Below are positions 19,197-27,971 of a stretch of DNA of 64,000 bases, in pieces (position 1 is the first letter of the stretch; the number at the start of each line of letters is the position of its first letter). The position numbers were made by a program, and so were the translations under genes. This DNA comes from Serratia sp. H1w (lineage in GTDB: Bacteria; Pseudomonadota; Gammaproteobacteria; Enterobacterales; Enterobacteriaceae): contig NZ_AYMQ01000050.1 in NCBI RefSeq assembly GCF_000633355.1, forward strand, positions 1 to 64,000. The letters run 5' to 3'. The notes below the pieces were generated by a model, which saw nothing but the letters and a program-made list of their open reading frames with translations, was not told the DNA's origin and ran no database searches.

Positions 19197-20219
19197 ATGG
19201 ATGAGTTTAAACCAGAAGACGATCTCAGGCCTGACACCAGCGATCGCCGTCCTGCGCGTTCACGTCGGCCAGCCGCAACTGGGCCGCGTTTCGCCGTTTC
19301 ACGTCAGCATATGATGATTGGCATTGGTATTTTGGTGCTGTTGTTGCTGATCATCGGTATCGGTTCGGCGCTGAAGGCCCCAACCAAGCACGAGGCTGCG
19401 CAGCAAGGGGCAACCCGCGACATCAACCTGTCTGGCTCATCGTCGCTGACTACCAGCAACAACGGCGTTGCGGGTGGGACTACCGATACCAACGATAACA
19501 ACGGCGTGAGCACCTCTCAGCCTCAGACTGTTAACGTTCCACCTATCTCCAGTACGCCGACTGAAGCGCAGCCTGTAGCCCCACAGGGCGGTGCGGGTGA
19601 GCGTGTGGATCTGCCAGGCAACATGGCCGATGCCTTGTCATCACAGCAAGGCCAGGTTGATGCAGCCGCTGCGCAGAGCATCAATGCCCCGGTTTCCTCT
19701 TTGCCCACCGCTCCGGCAACCGTGATGAACGGTGCTGCCGCGCGTGAAGCAGCGCGTCAGGCAGCGCATGGCAACAACGCCACCGCTGCGACGCCATCGC
19801 ATAATACGCCAGCTAAAACCGCTGCCACCAAGCCAGCAGCTACGACTAAACCGGCAACATCGGCCAAACACTCTACGACTTCCACCACGGTTTACACCCC
19901 ACCAGCCAGCGGCAAGAGTGGCGCGGTAACCGGCAGCGCAGGCTCACTGAAAACCGCACCAGGTAGCCATTACACGCTGCAACTGAGCAGTGCGTCACGT
20001 TCCGATACGTTGAATGCCTTTGCCAAACAACAGAATTTGCCACACTACATGGTGTACGAGACCAAGCGTGATGGTAAACCCTGGTTTGTGTTAGTGAGCG
20101 GCAATTACGCTTCTTCGGCGGAAGCCAAACGTGCCATCGCCACGCTTCCGGCGGAAGTTCAAGCGAAAAAACCATGGGTCCGTCCTGTACAGCAAGTGCA
20201 GCAAGACCTGAAAAAATAA
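19197..20219 (+). CDS. damX: Cell division SPOR-domain protein DamX
   Basis: The ATG at 19197 follows a good GGAGGG ribosome binding site and gives 340 residues; an upstream in-frame start (19038) would add 53 non-conserved residues. Layout: charged cytoplasmic N-terminus, one membrane segment (about residues 39-59), a long Ala/Thr/Pro-rich periplasmic linker, then a SPOR domain in the last ~75 residues (YTLQLSSASRSDTLNAFAKQ). SPOR domains bind denuded glycan at the septum. The 289-base gap from aroB has no gene that I can see. Confidence 0.93.
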   Translation: MDEFKPEDDLRPDTSDRRPARSRRPAATGPRFAVSRQHMMIGIGILVLLLLIIGIGSALKAPTKHEAAQQGATRDINLSGSSSLTTSNNGVAGGTTDTNDNNGVSTSQPQTVNVPPISSTPTEAQPVAPQGGAGERVDLPGNMADALSSQQGQVDAAAAQSINAPVSSLPTAPATVMNGAAAREAARQAAHGNNATAATPSHNTPAKTAATKPAATTKPATSAKHSTTSTTVYTPPASGKSGAVTGSAGSLKTAPGSHYTLQLSSASRSDTLNAFAKQQNLPHYMVYETKRDGKPWFVLVSGNYASSAEAKRAIATLPAEVQAKKPWVRPVQQVQQDLKK

Positions 20220-20303
20220 TCATTAATTTTGTGCGCTGATGTGCTGTCTGAAGCAGAGTACATATCCGCCGCTCTGAATTGTAATAAGTAGCTAACTGAC
20301 GGC

Positions 20304-21122
20304 ATGAAGAAAAACCGCGCTTTTTTAAAATGGGCTGGTGGAAAATACCCGCTGATAGACGAGATCCGTCGTCATTTACCAGAGGGTGACTGCTTAATCG
20401 AGCCTTTCGTGGGCGCGGGTTCAGTCTTCCTGAACACAGAGTATGAGGCTTATATTCTCGCGGATATCAACAGCGACCTTATCAGCCTGTATAACATCGT
20501 TAAGCTGCGCACGGATGATTTCGTGCGCGACGCTCGCATGCTTTTCACCGATGAGTTCAATAACTCAGACCAGTACTACCTGCTGCGTGAAGAGTTCAAC
20601 ACCACTACCGATGAGTATCGGCGTGCGCTGCTGTTCCTGTATCTGAACCGTCACTGTTATAACGGCCTGTGCCGCTATAACCTGAGTGGTGAGTTCAATG
20701 TGCCGTTTGGGCGTTACAAGAAACCCTACTTCCCGGAAGAAGAGCTGTATTGGTTTGCTGAAAAATCGCGCAATGCCACTTTTGTCTGCGAGCACTATCA
20801 CGATACCATGGTGAAGGCGACCCAGGGGGCCGTGGTCTATTGCGATCCGCCTTATGCCCCTCTGTCAGCCACGGCGAATTTTACCGCTTATCACACCAAC
20901 AGCTTTAGCCTGGCCGATCAACAAGGGCTGGCGCGTATTGCGCATCAGTTGTCGGTCGAAAACCAGGTGCCGGTGTTGATTTCCAACCATGACACCGAGC
21001 TGACGCGTGACTGGTACCAGCATGCTTCGCTGCATGTGGTGAAGGCTCGTCGCACCATCAGCCGCAATATTTTAGGCCGTAGTAAAGTGAACGAACTGCT
21101 GGCGCTGTACAAAATAAGCTGA
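20304..21122 (+). CDS. dam: DNA adenine methyltransferase (GATC)
   Basis: The 272-residue enzyme begins with the AdoMet-binding FLKWAGGKYPLIDEI motif (residues 7-21) and has the catalytic DPPY at residues 181-184. Dam methylates adenine in GATC and serves mismatch repair strand choice, replication initiation timing and gene regulation. It lies between damX and rpe as in other enterics. Confidence 0.97.
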   Translation: MKKNRAFLKWAGGKYPLIDEIRRHLPEGDCLIEPFVGAGSVFLNTEYEAYILADINSDLISLYNIVKLRTDDFVRDARMLFTDEFNNSDQYYLLREEFNTTTDEYRRALLFLYLNRHCYNGLCRYNLSGEFNVPFGRYKKPYFPEEELYWFAEKSRNATFVCEHYHDTMVKATQGAVVYCDPPYAPLSATANFTAYHTNSFSLADQQGLARIAHQLSVENQVPVLISNHDTELTRDWYQHASLHVVKARRTISRNILGRSKVNELLALYKIS

Positions 21123-21152
21123 ATAACTCGAACCCTACGTTTGGAGAAGCGG

Positions 21153-21830
21153 ATGAAAAAGTTTTTGATTGCCCCGTCCATTCTGTCTGCAGATTTTGCC
21201 CGCCTGGGTGAAGATACTGCCAAGGTGTTGGCCGATGGTGCCGACGTGGTGCATTTTGACGTGATGGATAACCACTACGTGCCTAATCTGACGATTGGGC
21301 CGATGGTGTGCGAGGCCTTACGCAATTACGGCATTACCGCACCGATTGACGTCCATCTGATGGTAAAACCGGTCGATCGTATCGTGCCGGACTTTGCCAA
21401 GGCTGGGGCAACCTATATCTCTTTCCATCCTGAAGCCTCCGAGCACGTTGACCGTACCATCCAACTGATCAAAGAGAACGGCTGCAAGGCTGGCCTGGTG
21501 TTTAACCCAGCCACCCCGTTGAGCTATCTCGATTACGTGATGGACAAGATCGACGTGATCCTGCTGATGTCGGTCAACCCCGGTTTTGGTGGCCAATCCT
21601 TTATCCACGGTACGTTAGACAAGCTGCGTCAGGTCCGTAAACTGATCGACGAAAGCGGCCGCGATATCCGTCTGGAAGTGGACGGCGGCGTAAAGGTCGA
21701 CAACATTGCCGAGATCGCCGCAGCGGGCGCGGATATGTTTGTGGCAGGCTCGGCCATCTTTGGCAAGCCGGATTACCGCGCGGTGATCGGCCAAATGCGC
21801 AGTGAACTGGCAAAGGTGAGTCATGGCTGA
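21153..21830 (+). CDS. rpe: Ribulose-phosphate 3-epimerase
   Basis: The ATG at 21153 is preceded by GGAG and gives 225 residues starting [20 protein letters not shown]; an upstream TTG sits inside that ribosome binding site. The TIM-barrel metal ligands are present in [18 protein letters not shown] and VDGGV. It interconverts ribulose-5-P and xylulose-5-P in the pentose phosphate pathway. The end overlaps gph by eight bases. Confidence 0.97.
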   Translation: MKKFLIAPSILSADFARLGEDTAKVLADGADVVHFDVMDNHYVPNLTIGPMVCEALRNYGITAPIDVHLMVKPVDRIVPDFAKAGATYISFHPEASEHVDRTIQLIKENGCKAGLVFNPATPLSYLDYVMDKIDVILLMSVNPGFGGQSFIHGTLDKLRQVRKLIDESGRDIRLEVDGGVKVDNIAEIAAAGADMFVAGSAIFGKPDYRAVIGQMRSELAKVSHG

Positions 21831-22521
21831 TTTTAGCGCGATCCGCGGCCTGGCCTTCGATCTCGATGGTACGCTGGTAGATAGTGCACCAGGTTTGGCG
21901 GCAGCGATCGATCTGGCGTTGGTGGAAATGGGTTTACCGCAGGCTGGTGAGGCTTTGGTCAGCACCTGGATTGGTAACGGTGCCGATGTGCTGGTACAGC
22001 GAGCGCTGCGCTGGGCAGAGGTCGAAGCCACGCCGGAGCAGTGCCTGCAAATGCGCCAACGCTTCGACCATTTCTATGCGCAAACCGTAGCAAGCGGCAG
22101 CCGCCTGTTCCCACAGGTGACAGAGACGCTGGCCCAGTTGGCCAAGCTTGGCTACCCGCTGGCGCTGGTCACCAACAAGCCGACCCCCTTTGTTGCCCCT
22201 TTGCTGGCGGCGCTCGGTATTAACAACTTTTTCTCGCTGATCATCGGCGGTGACGACGTGGTGGAGAAAAAACCCCACCCAACTCCGTTGTATCTGGTGT
22301 TCGGCAAGCTTGGCCTGCGGGCCAGTGAAGTGCTGTTCGTCGGGGATTCGCGCAATGATATTCAGGCGGCGCAGGCGGCAGGTTGCCCGAGCGTCGGTCT
22401 GACCTACGGATATAACTACGGTGAAGCGATCGCCCTGAGCTACCCCGACCGCGTGTTGGAGCGCTTCGCCGATTTGTTGCCCGCACTTGGGCTGTCATCT
22501 TTAGAAGATCGGGAAATTTAA
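21823..22521 (+). CDS. gph: Phosphoglycolate phosphatase
   Basis: A 232-residue HAD phosphatase with motif [13 protein letters not shown] (about residues 12-23), motif [10 protein letters not shown] and motif [13 protein letters not shown]. It removes 2-phosphoglycolate, a product of DNA repair that inhibits glycolytic enzymes. It is slightly shorter than E. coli Gph (252). It overlaps rpe and ends two bases before trpS. Confidence 0.95.
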   Translation: MADFSAIRGLAFDLDGTLVDSAPGLAAAIDLALVEMGLPQAGEALVSTWIGNGADVLVQRALRWAEVEATPEQCLQMRQRFDHFYAQTVASGSRLFPQVTETLAQLAKLGYPLALVTNKPTPFVAPLLAALGINNFFSLIIGGDDVVEKKPHPTPLYLVFGKLGLRASEVLFVGDSRNDIQAAQAAGCPSVGLTYGYNYGEAIALSYPDRVLERFADLLPALGLSSLEDREI

Positions 22522-22523
22522 CT

Positions 22524-23528
22524 ATGAGTAAGCCCATCGTTTTCAGCGGCGCGCAGCCGTCCGGTGAACTGACTATCGGCAACTACATGGGGGCGCTGCG
22601 CCAGTGGGTGCAGTTGCAGGACGAGTTTGATTGCATCTACTGCATCGTCGATCTGCACGCCATCACCGTGCGTCAGGATGCACAGCAGCTGCGTAAAGCC
22701 ACGCTGGATACGCTGGCGCTGTACCTGGCCTGTGGTATCGATCCAGAGAAAAGTACCATCTTCGTACAGTCTCACGTGCCGGAACATACTCAACTGAGCT
22801 GGGTGCTGAACTGCTACACCTACTTCGGTGAGCTGAGCCGCATGACTCAGTTCAAAGACAAGTCATCACGCTATGCGGAAAACATCAACGCCGGTCTGTT
22901 CAGCTATCCGGTACTGATGGCGGCGGACATCTTGCTGTACCAGACCAATCAGGTGCCGGTCGGTGAAGATCAGAAGCAGCATCTGGAACTGAGCCGTGAC
23001 GTCGGCCAGCGCTTCAACGCACTGTACGGTGACGTGTTCAAAGTGCCGGAGCCGTTTATTCCGAAATCCGGTGCACGCGTCATGTCACTGCAAGAGCCGA
23101 CCAAGAAGATGTCCAAGTCGGACGATAACCGTAACAACGTGATTGGCCTGTTGGAAGATCCGAAAGCGGTGACCAAGAAGATCAAACGCGCGATGACCGA
23201 TTCCCAGGATCCACCGGTGATCCGTTATGACATTGCCAATAAAGCGGGGGTTTCCAACCTGTTGGATATTCTTTCCGGCGTGACCGGCAAGAGCATTACC
23301 CAGCTGGAAGCCGAGTTTGAAGGCCAGATGTATGGTCACCTGAAGGGTGCCGTGGCAGAGGCCGTTTCAGGCATGCTGGTTGAGCTGCAAGAGCGCTATC
23401 ACCGTTTCCGTAACGATGAGGCTCTGTTACAGCAGGTGATGCGCGATGGCGCGGCGAAAGCCCGTGTCCGTGCGCAGGAAACCTTGGCTAAAGTGTATGA
23501 AGCCGTAGGTTTTGTACCGCATCCGTAA
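22524..23528 (+). CDS. trpS: Tryptophanyl-tRNA synthetase
   Basis: This 334-residue class I synthetase has the HIGH-like [17 protein letters not shown] near the N-terminus and the KMSKS loop as [12 protein letters not shown]. It charges tRNA-Trp. Same length as E. coli TrpS. It is the last gene of the aroK-to-trpS unit and is followed by the hairpin at 23540-23570. Confidence 0.98.
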   Translation: MSKPIVFSGAQPSGELTIGNYMGALRQWVQLQDEFDCIYCIVDLHAITVRQDAQQLRKATLDTLALYLACGIDPEKSTIFVQSHVPEHTQLSWVLNCYTYFGELSRMTQFKDKSSRYAENINAGLFSYPVLMAADILLYQTNQVPVGEDQKQHLELSRDVGQRFNALYGDVFKVPEPFIPKSGARVMSLQEPTKKMSKSDDNRNNVIGLLEDPKAVTKKIKRAMTDSQDPPVIRYDIANKAGVSNLLDILSGVTGKSITQLEAEFEGQMYGHLKGAVAEAVSGMLVELQERYHRFRNDEALLQQVMRDGAAKARVRAQETLAKVYEAVGFVPHP

Positions 23529-23539
23529 CGACCAGTAAC

Positions 23540-23570
23540 CATAAAGCGACCAGCCGATGGTCGCTTTATG
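23540..23570. terminator. Perfect hairpin terminator between trpS and the mgtC-like gene
   Basis: CATAAAGCGACCA pairs perfectly with TGGTCGCTTTATG around a GCCGA loop (13-bp stem). There is no long T-run outside the stem, but A and T runs inside it can act in both directions for the convergent genes. Confidence 0.75.
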
Positions 23571-23595
23571 GCTGAGTTATCCTGCCAAAGGAGGC

Positions 23596-24303
23596 TTACT
23601 GCGTATTAGCCCGCCACGTGGCATGACTGATATGTTCAAGCTTTTTAATCCTGTCGACCAGCGCATCAAGCTCCCGAGCGTCCGCTTCCGTACTGATGAG
23701 CGTTATCTCAATCTCTACATTAGCGCCGTCGTTTATCACGGTTTCAATATCTGCCGCCGGATAACGGTGCTCTTCCAGAAACTCCTGCAATACATCGCGC
23801 ACTTCTCCTGAGAACTGTCGGGGGACCGTGGCAAAAATAACATATTCCGCCTCAACGCTATCCGTATCTGCTTGGTTAATCAGCTTAACCAACGGGCGAA
23901 GCAGGGTGTTACCCGCAAGGATGAAAGCGGTTAATAGCGCGGCTTCGGGAATTCGGTCCACCCCGACGCAGGCACCCACGGCAGCTGAGCACCAGAGTGT
24001 CGCCGCTGTATTGAGTCCGCTGACGTTCGCGCCCTCTTTCATGATGACACCGGCCCCGAGAAAACCTATGCCGGATACGACATAGGAGATCACCCTGACG
24101 GCTTCTATGTGGCCTGCAATAGTGTCGGCCAGATCAACGAATCCCGCGGCCCCTACCGCTACGAGGACGTTCGTCCGTAACCCGGCGGTTCGCTGGCGAA
24201 ACTGTCGTTCGGCCCCGATCAGAGCACCAAAGATAAAAGCAAAAAAATAGCTCAGGAAGGTATTGGCTAGTGCGGAGGGATCAAAATGTTCAACGAAGTG
24301 CAT
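23596..24303 (-). CDS. MgtC/SapB-family membrane protein
   Basis: The ATG at 24301-24303 has GGAG eight bases upstream and gives 235 residues; earlier in-frame codons lack a ribosome binding site. The first ~140 residues have several membrane segments and signature pieces GALIGAERQFRQRTAGLRTN and GFLGAGVIM, and the last ~85 form an ACT-like soluble domain. MgtC proteins in Salmonella act in Mg-limited growth and inhibit F1Fo ATP synthase; the function of this copy is not known. There is no mgtB-like ATPase beside it. Confidence 0.85.
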   Translation of the reverse strand: MHFVEHFDPSALANTFLSYFFAFIFGALIGAERQFRQRTAGLRTNVLVAVGAAGFVDLADTIAGHIEAVRVISYVVSGIGFLGAGVIMKEGANVSGLNTAATLWCSAAVGACVGVDRIPEAALLTAFILAGNTLLRPLVKLINQADTDSVEAEYVIFATVPRQFSGEVRDVLQEFLEEHRYPAADIETVINDGANVEIEITLISTEADARELDALVDRIKKLEHISHATWRANTQ

Positions 24304-24446
24304 GTGAACTCCATCGCTGACGAGGTGATTTCGGCAGCTTATCACAAGTTTTATCGCAATCCCTCCCCGGCAGGAAGGGATTTGCCTTTATTCTGCTGAT
24401 TTACCGGATTGCAGAACCGAACGGAGCCTACGGAAAAGGGCGTGAG

Positions 24447-24956
24447 TTACACAATAACGCGGCGTGCGGTGGTGTAACGTTTCTTCCAGTAGTCATTATT
24501 CAGACTGGAAATCATCACGCCCTGGCTGGTTGAGGCATGCACGAACTGTGTATCGCCGATGTACACACCCACATGGCGCTCTGCGGGCGTTATACGGAAG
24601 AACACCAGATCGCCAGGGCGGAGGTCGGCACGCGTTGTACCTACGCCGTGGCCGATCTGCCGGGCTGTGGTTCTCGGCAGGCGCTCATTGAGCGTATCTG
24701 CAAAGGCAGAATGATAGATTTCCTGCATCAACGATGAACAGTCGATCCCTTTTTTCGATGCCCCGCCAAGCTTGTATTTCACGCCTTCCCACTGGGCGAA
24801 TTCGGAAAGGATCCTGTCCCGCATTTCCTTCTCATCCGGCAAAGACGTTTTTGTTGCTGCGGTGTTCCCGCCTGTGAAGGGGGCTGCAAAGACCGGGCTA
24901 GCCAGCAGGATTGTGAAGGTAAATAGGCAAGAGGTAGCGAAAAATTTCAATGTCAT
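24447..24956 (-). CDS. Secreted NlpC/P60 endopeptidase
   Basis: The chosen ATG (24954-24956) gives 169 residues with a clear signal peptide ending around ASPVFA-AP; a 23-residue longer start at 25025 is possible. The catalytic cysteine is in KKGIDCSSLMQEIYHSAF, the histidine in ERHVGVYIG, with a third polar residue near FVHAS. Such D,L-endopeptidases cut peptidoglycan stem peptides (MepS/Spr relatives). No lipobox cysteine is seen. Start weakly defined. Confidence 0.85.
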   Translation of the reverse strand: MTLKFFATSCLFTFTILLASPVFAAPFTGGNTAATKTSLPDEKEMRDRILSEFAQWEGVKYKLGGASKKGIDCSSLMQEIYHSAFADTLNERLPRTTARQIGHGVGTTRADLRPGDLVFFRITPAERHVGVYIGDTQFVHASTSQGVMISSLNNDYWKKRYTTARRVIV

Positions 24957-25174
24957 AACAATAGTCGTGATTAAATGATGAACAAAAAGAGGGTGAAAAA
25001 TAACCACATCACCTGAGCGGTTCAAGATCTAAATTGATGCCGATATGTTAATAAATTGTCTTTTTTTCGAGTTTATCATTGCACGTCAGTACGTTTTATG
25101 ACCTTTTTGTGTTTTACCCACAGGGCCAGTAACGGGTAATTGTTTAACTGACGTTTAGATTCACAACGCTGACC

Positions 25175-25214
25175 AGCTCCCTCTCCCAGTTGGAGAGGGC
25201 TGGAGTGAGAGGGG
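25175..25214. repeat. Dispersed repeat family A, copy 2
   Basis: AGCTCCCTCTCCCAGTTGGA followed by GAGGGCTGGAGTGAGAGGGG: an inverted pair CCCTCTCC/GGAGAGGG with a purine-rich tail. It lies just past the cysG stop. The same pattern occurs at 27549-27580 and 40460-40615. Confidence 0.65.
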
Positions 25215-25216
25215 AT

Positions 25217-26620
25217 TCATGCCATCTTGCTGAGATCAGCGGGTGCTTCCCGGCTGGCAAACCAGTTCAGCTTGCTGCGCAGGCTGACGACGCTGCCAAC
25301 GATAATCAGGCTCGGGCTGGCGGCCTGTTTGGCTAAGTCGCCCAGTTGCGCCAGTTCGCCTTCGATCACCCGCTGACGAGTTGAGGTGCCGTTTTCGACC
25401 AGGGCGACGGGTACAGAGGCGTCCATACCATGGGCGATTAACTGCTGTTGGATCTCCGCCGCCTGAGTTAGCCCCATATAGAACACCAACGTCTGCTGCT
25501 TGGCGGCCAACTGCGCCCAATCCAAGCCACCGTCGGCCTTGGCATGCCCCGTCACCAGACGCACGCTTTGCGCGTGATCGCGGTGGGTGAGGGGAATGCC
25601 GCTGTAAGCCGAACAGCCCGAAGCGGCCGTAATCCCTGGTACTACCGAGAAGGGAATATCCGCCTCGGCGAGCGTTTCCAGCTCCTCGCCGCCTCGGCCA
25701 AAGATAAAGGGATCGCCGCCTTTCAGCCTGACAACGCGTAGACCTCGCCTGGCCTGCTCCACCAGGATCTGGTTGATTTGCTCCTGTGGCACGCAGTGGT
25801 GTCCGGCACGCTTGCCGACAAATATGCGCTCGGCATCGCGGCGTACCAGAGCCATAATTTCTTCAGAGACCAACCGATCGTAAACGACCACGTCAGCCTG
25901 CTGGATCTGTTGCAGGCCTTTCAGCGTCAGTAAGCCTGCATCACCTGGCCCTGCGCCCACCAGCACAACCTCGCCCTGTTCTTCAGGTCGATCGGCAAAC
26001 AGCTGTTCGATTTGTTGCTCAGCCTGTGGGCTATCGCCGTTGGCCAGAGTCTGCGCCAGCCTGTCGTGTGCGAACAGTTTTTCCCAGAAGCGGCGACGAG
26101 CACTGATGTTGCCAAACTGCTGCTTCACCCGCTGGCGTAATGATCCGGCCAACTGAGCCAACTGACCAAGATGCTGCGGTAAAATAGCCTCCAGTTTTTC
26201 TCGTAACAGACGTGCCAGCACCGGGGCTTTGCCCCCGGAAGAAACGGCAACCATAATCGGTGAGCGATCGATAATCGAAGGCATGATAAAGCTGGCGCGT
26301 TTGGGGTCGTCCACCACGTTGCAGAACACCCGCTGTTGGTTGGCACACTGATAGACCAGTGCGTTTACTTCCAGCCGATCGGTAGCGGCAATCACCAACC
26401 ATTTTTCTGCCAACAGGTCTGCTGAAAACTCACCTTCGGCCAATGTCACCTGGCCTTGCTCGGCCCAGATCAGGAATTGTTCGCTGAACCGGATTGAGTT
26501 GACGGTGAGCTGCGCACCCGCTTCAAGCAGCAGGCGAGCTTTACGTTCGGCGACTTCCCCGCCCCCCACCAGCAGGCAGGCTTTGTGTTGCAGTTGGCAG
26601 AAAATGGGTAAGTAATCCAT
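25217..26620 (-). CDS. cysG: Siroheme synthase (multifunctional)
   Basis: The ATG at 26618-26620 gives 467 residues opening [20 protein letters not shown], as in E. coli CysG; an in-frame start two codons earlier is less likely. The N-terminal ~210 residues are the precorrin-2 dehydrogenase/sirohydrochlorin ferrochelatase ([18 protein letters not shown]); the rest is uroporphyrinogen III methyltransferase ([28 protein letters not shown]). It makes siroheme, the cofactor of NirB and sulfite reductase. It follows nirC on the same strand. Confidence 0.97.
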   Translation of the reverse strand: MDYLPIFCQLQHKACLLVGGGEVAERKARLLLEAGAQLTVNSIRFSEQFLIWAEQGQVTLAEGEFSADLLAEKWLVIAATDRLEVNALVYQCANQQRVFCNVVDDPKRASFIMPSIIDRSPIMVAVSSGGKAPVLARLLREKLEAILPQHLGQLAQLAGSLRQRVKQQFGNISARRRFWEKLFAHDRLAQTLANGDSPQAEQQIEQLFADRPEEQGEVVLVGAGPGDAGLLTLKGLQQIQQADVVVYDRLVSEEIMALVRRDAERIFVGKRAGHHCVPQEQINQILVEQARRGLRVVRLKGGDPFIFGRGGEELETLAEADIPFSVVPGITAASGCSAYSGIPLTHRDHAQSVRLVTGHAKADGGLDWAQLAAKQQTLVFYMGLTQAAEIQQQLIAHGMDASVPVALVENGTSTRQRVIEGELAQLGDLAKQAASPSLIIVGSVVSLRSKLNWFASREAPADLSKMA

Positions 26621-26646
26621 CGGCAATCCTCGGGGAAGTGGCTAAT

Positions 26647-26666
26647 GGGGGCGAATATTCACCCCC
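26647..26666. other. Near-perfect palindrome between nirC and cysG
   Basis: GGGGGCGAATATTCACCCCC is a 20-base palindrome with one mismatched pair. It lies seven bases past the nirC stop and 26 bases before the cysG start. It may act as a partial terminator or as an RNA structure that sets cysG expression relative to nirBDC. Confidence 0.6.
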
Positions 26667-26673
26667 AAATTGA

Positions 26674-27474
26674 TTATGCGGTCTGGCGTGCGGCGGCTTT
26701 TTCTACCTGCGGGCGCTGGGCACGCGGTGTGGCATACCAGTAGCCCAGGCCCATAAAGACGGCACCAGAAACCATGTTGCCCAGCGTGACCCACAGCAGG
26801 TTATGACCGATACCGCTCAGGGTATAGGCTTCACTGTGATGGCCGAACCAGGACAGGGCAAACAACGTCATGTTGGCTACCGAGTGTTCGTAACCGGAAG
26901 CGATAAACGCCAGCAAACACCACCAGATAGCGATGAACTTGGCCGCACCTTCAACGCGCAATGCCATCCAGATCGCCAGGCAAACCAACCAGTTACACAG
27001 CACGCCTTTGAAGAACAGCACTTCTGCCGGTGCGGTGGTTTTCGCCAGCGCCACGGTATGCACCAGGCTGGTATCTATCGGCAGCAGGCTACCGCCGCCG
27101 TAATAATACATCAGCGCTACCAGAACGGAACCCAGCAGATTACCCAACCAGGTTTGTGGCAGTACGGCCCACATCTGGCTCTGCTTGATGGTACCGGCCT
27201 TGACGCCCAGCATCAGAAACATGGTGTGGCCGGTGAACAGCTCTGAACCGGCGATGATCACCAGCGTCAGTGCGATACCGAAGGTGGCACCCATGACCAA
27301 CGGACGGATGGACGGATCCACCAGGTTGCCGAGGGTAAAGATCAGAATGATGCCAAGGCCGACGTAGGCTCCGGCCATGGCGGAACTGATCCAGAAGCCG
27401 AGTGGACTCTCTTTGGCCAGTTTGACGATACGGGCCGCATTGGCCGCGCATTTGTTGATGGTCTCGGTGAACAT
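26674..27474 (-). CDS. nirC: Nitrite channel/transporter NirC
   Basis: A 266-residue formate/nitrite transporter (FNT) family protein with six membrane segments and the family motifs near GSELFTGHTMFL and ANMTLFALSW. It moves nitrite across the inner membrane for the cytoplasmic NirBD reductase. It is separated from nirD by 170 bases containing two repeat elements, so coupling to nirBD may be weakened relative to E. coli. Confidence 0.96.
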   Translation of the reverse strand: MFTETINKCAANAARIVKLAKESPLGFWISSAMAGAYVGLGIILIFTLGNLVDPSIRPLVMGATFGIALTLVIIAGSELFTGHTMFLMLGVKAGTIKQSQMWAVLPQTWLGNLLGSVLVALMYYYGGGSLLPIDTSLVHTVALAKTTAPAEVLFFKGVLCNWLVCLAIWMALRVEGAAKFIAIWWCLLAFIASGYEHSVANMTLFALSWFGHHSEAYTLSGIGHNLLWVTLGNMVSGAVFMGLGYWYATPRAQRPQVEKAAARQTA

Positions 27475-27548
27475 AGATTTCCCTGGAAATTAAAAATAAA
27501 AAGTTTGCGTGTCATTAGGGGGGCCGGTCAGTTAAGCCAACAGAAACG

Positions 27549-27580
27549 CCCTCACCCTAACCCTCTCCCCCAGGAGAGGG
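27549..27580. repeat. Dispersed repeat family A, copy 3
   Basis: CCCTCACCCTAACCCTCTCC followed by CCCAGGAGAGGG: an inverted CCCTCTCC/GGAGAGGG pair preceded by the CCCTCACCCTAA tail. It lies between nirC and nirD, about 40 bases from a family B repeat. Confidence 0.7.
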
Positions 27581-27620
27581 GACCGAACGTGCCACAATGT
27601 GCCTTTCGCATCTGGACTTA

Positions 27621-27648
27621 ACACGGGCGCGGCATGCAGCGCCCCTAC
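27621..27648. repeat. Palindromic repeat family B, copy 2
   Basis: ACACGGGCGCGGCATGCAGC followed by GCCCCTAC, same core as copy 1 at 3221-3247. It ends right at the nirD stop codon, inside the nir operon. Confidence 0.65.
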
Positions 27649-27971
27649 GCCGCTACCTGAACCAGGCCGTCGACTATCCGGCTGTCGAAGCTGGCCACGG
27701 AACGGCTCTCATCTTCCAGACAGAAGCCATCGCGCAGGCGGAAGTGCTGTTTCTTTAATGGGCTGGCGACCCACAGCTCACCTTGATGCTCGGCAATCAG
27801 GCCGCGAGAAAGTACGCTGGCCTGGGCAAACGGATCGATATTGCTGATGGCAAACAGCCGCTCATCGGCATAGGGGCGGAATATTGCCACCTGCTGGTTG
27901 CCGATCAGCGCACACACGCCGGTAGCTGGCAGGATGTCGGCGATGGGGCAAACGGTGATCCACTGGCTCAT
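27645..27971 (-). CDS. nirD: Nitrite reductase (NADH) small subunit
   Basis: The 108-residue protein has a Rieske-like fold pattern but, as is usual for NirD, no Cys-His iron-sulfur ligands. It partners NirB in the cytoplasmic NADH-dependent reduction of nitrite to ammonium. Its start overlaps the nirB stop in ATGA. Length matches E. coli NirD. Confidence 0.96.
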   Translation of the reverse strand: MSQWITVCPIADILPATGVCALIGNQQVAIFRPYADERLFAISNIDPFAQASVLSRGLIAEHQGELWVASPLKKQHFRLRDGFCLEDESRSVASFDSRIVDGLVQVAA

